Below are positions 22,431 to 23,763 of a stretch of DNA of 23,763 bases, piece by piece. The position numbers and the translations under genes are program-made. The DNA is taken from contig JBGPIK010000052.1 in NCBI GenBank assembly GCA_041484845.1, positions 1 through 23,763 of the forward strand. The letters run 5' to 3'. This DNA comes from JBGPIK01 sp041484845 (GTDB lineage Bacteria > Desulfobacterota > Binatia > UBA9968). The first letter of the stretch is position 1, and each line of letters begins with the position of its first letter. A model generated the notes under the pieces. It was not told where the DNA came from. It searched no databases and saw nothing but the letters and a program-made list of their open reading frames with translations.

Positions 22431-22450
22431 TTTCGAAGAATTCTTCGAAA
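22431..22450. repeat. Palindromic repeat, member 3
   Basis: TTTCGAAGAATTCTTCGAAA is a 20-base perfect palindrome, the same design with one more base pair per arm. It lies 52 bases before the four-helix gene and outside both duplication copies, so the family is dispersed rather than only duplicated. Confidence 0.75.
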
Positions 22451-22502
22451 CGGACGGTTGGAACGGATATGCCTACTACTGAATAGCAGATGACGTGACG
22501 AG

Positions 22503-23081
22503 ATGTCTGATAATCAGCAGAAGCCAAGCCCAGGTTTGATCCCGCCGCACGGCGGATACCGTGAACTGAAGTCGTATCAGAACGCGGCGATCGTCTACGA
22601 CGCGACGGTCAGATTTTGCGACCGGTTCGTGGACCGTCGTTCCCGAACCCATGACCAAATGGTGCAGGCCGCGCGTAGCGGTAAGCAGAACATCGCCGAA
22701 GGTAGCATGGCGTCGGGCACTTCCAAGAAAACCGAACTCAAATTGGTTAACGTCGCGCGGGCCAGTCTCGAGGAGCTACTGCTGGACTATGAAGATTTTT
22801 TGCGGCAGCGGAAACTGGGACTTTGGGGGAAAGACCATCCGACAGCGCAGGCGGCGAGGAAGCTGGTGTACGCGGAAAATAGGTCCTATACGACCTACAG
22901 GCCCTATATTGAATAATCTCCACCTGAAGTTGCCGCAAACACGCTCGTTTGTTTGATCAACCAGACCAACTATCTCCTCGACCAACAACTGCGCCAGCTT
23001 GAGCAGCAATTTCTGCACGAAGGTGGGTTCACTGAAAAACTCTACCGAACGCGAATTCAGGCGAGAAAGAATCGCGGATGA
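22503..23081 (+). pseudogene. Four-helix-bundle (suffix-type) protein, interrupted by in-frame TAA
   Basis: The intact first part (22503-22916, 137 residues) is a four-helix-bundle protein of the 23S rRNA intervening-sequence type: LKSYQNAAIVYDATVRFCDR, RTHDQMVQAARSGKQNIAEG, KTELKLVNVARASLEELLLD and YEDFLRQRKLGLW. After TAA at 22914-22916 the same frame continues for 54 more codons with protein-like sequence (EVAANTLVCLINQTNYLLDQ, then FLHEGGFTEKLYRTRIQARK), which is the usual suffix of the longer members of this family. The full gene would be about 193 codons, so a single nonsense change has cut it. The first part might still fold. The family's function is not known; members often sit near repeats or in rRNA insertions. 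No ribosome site is evident before the ATG. Confidence 0.78.
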
Positions 23082-23126
23082 GCGAGGGTAGCTTTACGGA
23101 ATCCGTAGTTGGCCGGTAACGTCCGG

Positions 23127-23243
23127 TGGGGCTACGTGCGCGCCAACGCCTCGGACCGGCCCAACCCGGTTGCATTGGCGCGGGCGGCTGCCGCCATTGC
23201 CCACGGCGAAAAGCCGCCGGCGAATTATCCGGGAAAATTATAA
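23127..23243 (+). pseudogene. 3' fragment of a peroxiredoxin-like gene (duplicate)
   Basis: The frame encodes about 38 residues (WGYVRANASDRPNPVALARA, then HGEKPPANYPGKL) matching the C-terminus of the selenoprotein (WAYVSASASDRPSPVALAKA; RGEKPPTDYPGKV). No start, catalytic motif or upstream homology is present. It is the coding part of duplication copy 2. Confidence 0.8.
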
Positions 23244-23350
23244 TCCGATCCGCGAACGGTTGATCCGACCGTTGCAACTCTGCTGTCGCCTGCAGCCGCT
23301 GAAGTATTTCTCCCGCCAAATCGCAGGAATCCGTAAACTGCTCTCATTTT

Positions 23351-23376
23351 GACGTTTCGAGAATTCTCAAAACGTC
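23351..23376. repeat. Palindromic repeat, member 4
   Basis: A 26-base palindrome, from GACGTTTCGAG to CTCAAAACGTC around AATT, with one mismatched pair. It is the longest member. Confidence 0.75.
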
Positions 23377-23425
23377 AAAGTTGCAGTCCGCGATCAGGTC
23401 CACGATCATGCCGCTGCTCATTTCG

Positions 23426-23449
23426 ACGTTTCGGGAATTCTCGAAACGT
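23426..23449. repeat. Palindromic repeat, member 5
   Basis: A 24-base palindrome with arms ACGTTTCGGGAA and TTCTCGAAACGT, differing at one position. It lies 50 bases after member 4, the same spacing as members 1 and 2. Confidence 0.75.
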
Positions 23450-23763
23450 GGAAGTGTCCCAGTCGCAAGCACCATCACGAGCACGCCACACGTGAATATT
23501 ACAGTTTGGGCGAGGGATGCTAAAACCTGGGCACGTATAACACCTGCGCAAGGCGCTTCTCTATGTGCTCCGATCGAAGCACGCCGATATAGAACTTGCG
23601 CTTTTGGCAGAACTCGAGCGGTTAACTCAAACCGCTAAGCCACCGCCTATGGCGGTGAGAAAAACAAAGGCTCTGCCGTGTGCGGGATTGGATTCAGCAC
23701 AAGCAGGTTGCAAGCGCAATTTCAGGGGGCTGCATTTGTGGGCTCGGGGATATTGCGTGAGCA

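Larger units (their letters stand above)
21895..22502. other. Non-coding, repeat-rich spacer
   Basis: These 608 bases between the selenoprotein gene and the four-helix gene hold the non-coding part of duplication copy 1 and three of the five GAATTC-type palindromes. I see no credible gene; short open frames here lack ribosome sites and are absent from the matching duplicate. Confidence 0.5.
23127..23469. repeat. Segmental duplication, copy 2
   Basis: Collinear with 21778-22119 at almost identical length. The similarity continues well past the stop codon into non-coding DNA, which indicates duplication of a DNA segment rather than two independent genes. Numerous substitutions show that it is not recent. 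Confidence 0.8.
23082..23763. other. Right-end region, repeat-derived, no intact gene
   Basis: It contains duplication copy 2, a gene fragment and two palindromes. Further right, a 7-bp hairpin CACCGCC-TAT-GGCGGTG lies at 23641-23657, followed by AGAAAAAC, so it is not a terminator on the plus strand. I find no credible gene from 23470 to the end. Confidence 0.5.

Noticed and set aside
23641..23657. CACCGCC-TAT-GGCGGTG hairpin as a terminator
   Set aside because: It is followed by A-rich, not T-rich, sequence on the plus strand, and no gene ends nearby.
1..23763. CRISPR array, rRNA or tRNA genes
   Set aside because: No regularly spaced direct repeats and no recognisable rRNA or tRNA sequence were seen on either strand.

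Overview
The window is a moderately GC-rich bacterial segment with short intergenic gaps and tightly spaced metabolic genes. Several traits suggest a soil or sediment bacterium of the former Deltaproteobacteria (Desulfobacterota, Binatota or a similar uncultured lineage). These are stand-alone NMT1/SsuA-type substrate-binding proteins, a transposase remnant with a DnaA-like C-terminus, a contractile-sheath gene, a four-helix-bundle gene and a candidate selenoprotein. This placement is inference only; no rRNA or tRNA gene is visible.

Region 1 (1-2755) is metabolic: the C-terminal half of an electron-transfer flavoprotein beta subunit, a coupled ETF alpha subunit, and an MmgE/PrpD-family protein. 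Region 2 (3231-9151) starts with a GntR/FCD regulator. It is followed by a compact co-directional run of two related periplasmic binding proteins, an amidohydrolase of the ACMSD-like family, a 2x[4Fe-4S] ferredoxin and a large FAD oxidoreductase, which ends in a probable terminator. This looks like one uptake-and-catabolism operon for an unknown organic acid. The transporter permease and ATPase are not here.

Region 3 (9294-18029) is an accessory block. It holds a 5'-truncated REP-associated transposase, a peptidoglycan-binding plus CHAP amidase without a signal peptide, and a small exported (probably lipo-) protein directly behind it. Further on are several unrecognised proteins, a protein with a DUF4347/CHAT-like His/Cys pair, and on the minus strand a fused TssB-TssC-type contractile sheath protein. 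The content suggests cargo and parts of a type VI or related contractile injection system, but no other structural gene of such a system lies in the window.

Region 4 (18478-21894) encodes a molybdenum hydroxylase large subunit, a directly coupled OsmC-family protein, and then a peroxiredoxin-like gene. In that gene the first Cys of a WCPxC-type motif is replaced by an in-frame TGA, so the most economical reading is a UxxC selenoprotein. Region 5 (21895-23763) is repeat-rich. It holds a roughly 340-bp segmental duplication of the 3' end of the selenoprotein gene plus its downstream DNA, five related long palindromes centred on GAATTC, and a four-helix-bundle gene broken by one in-frame TAA.

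The most interesting items are the candidate selenoprotein and its possible SECIS, the amidase/exported-protein pair near an unusual sheath gene, the flavoprotein-ferredoxin-amidohydrolase operon, and the palindrome family.
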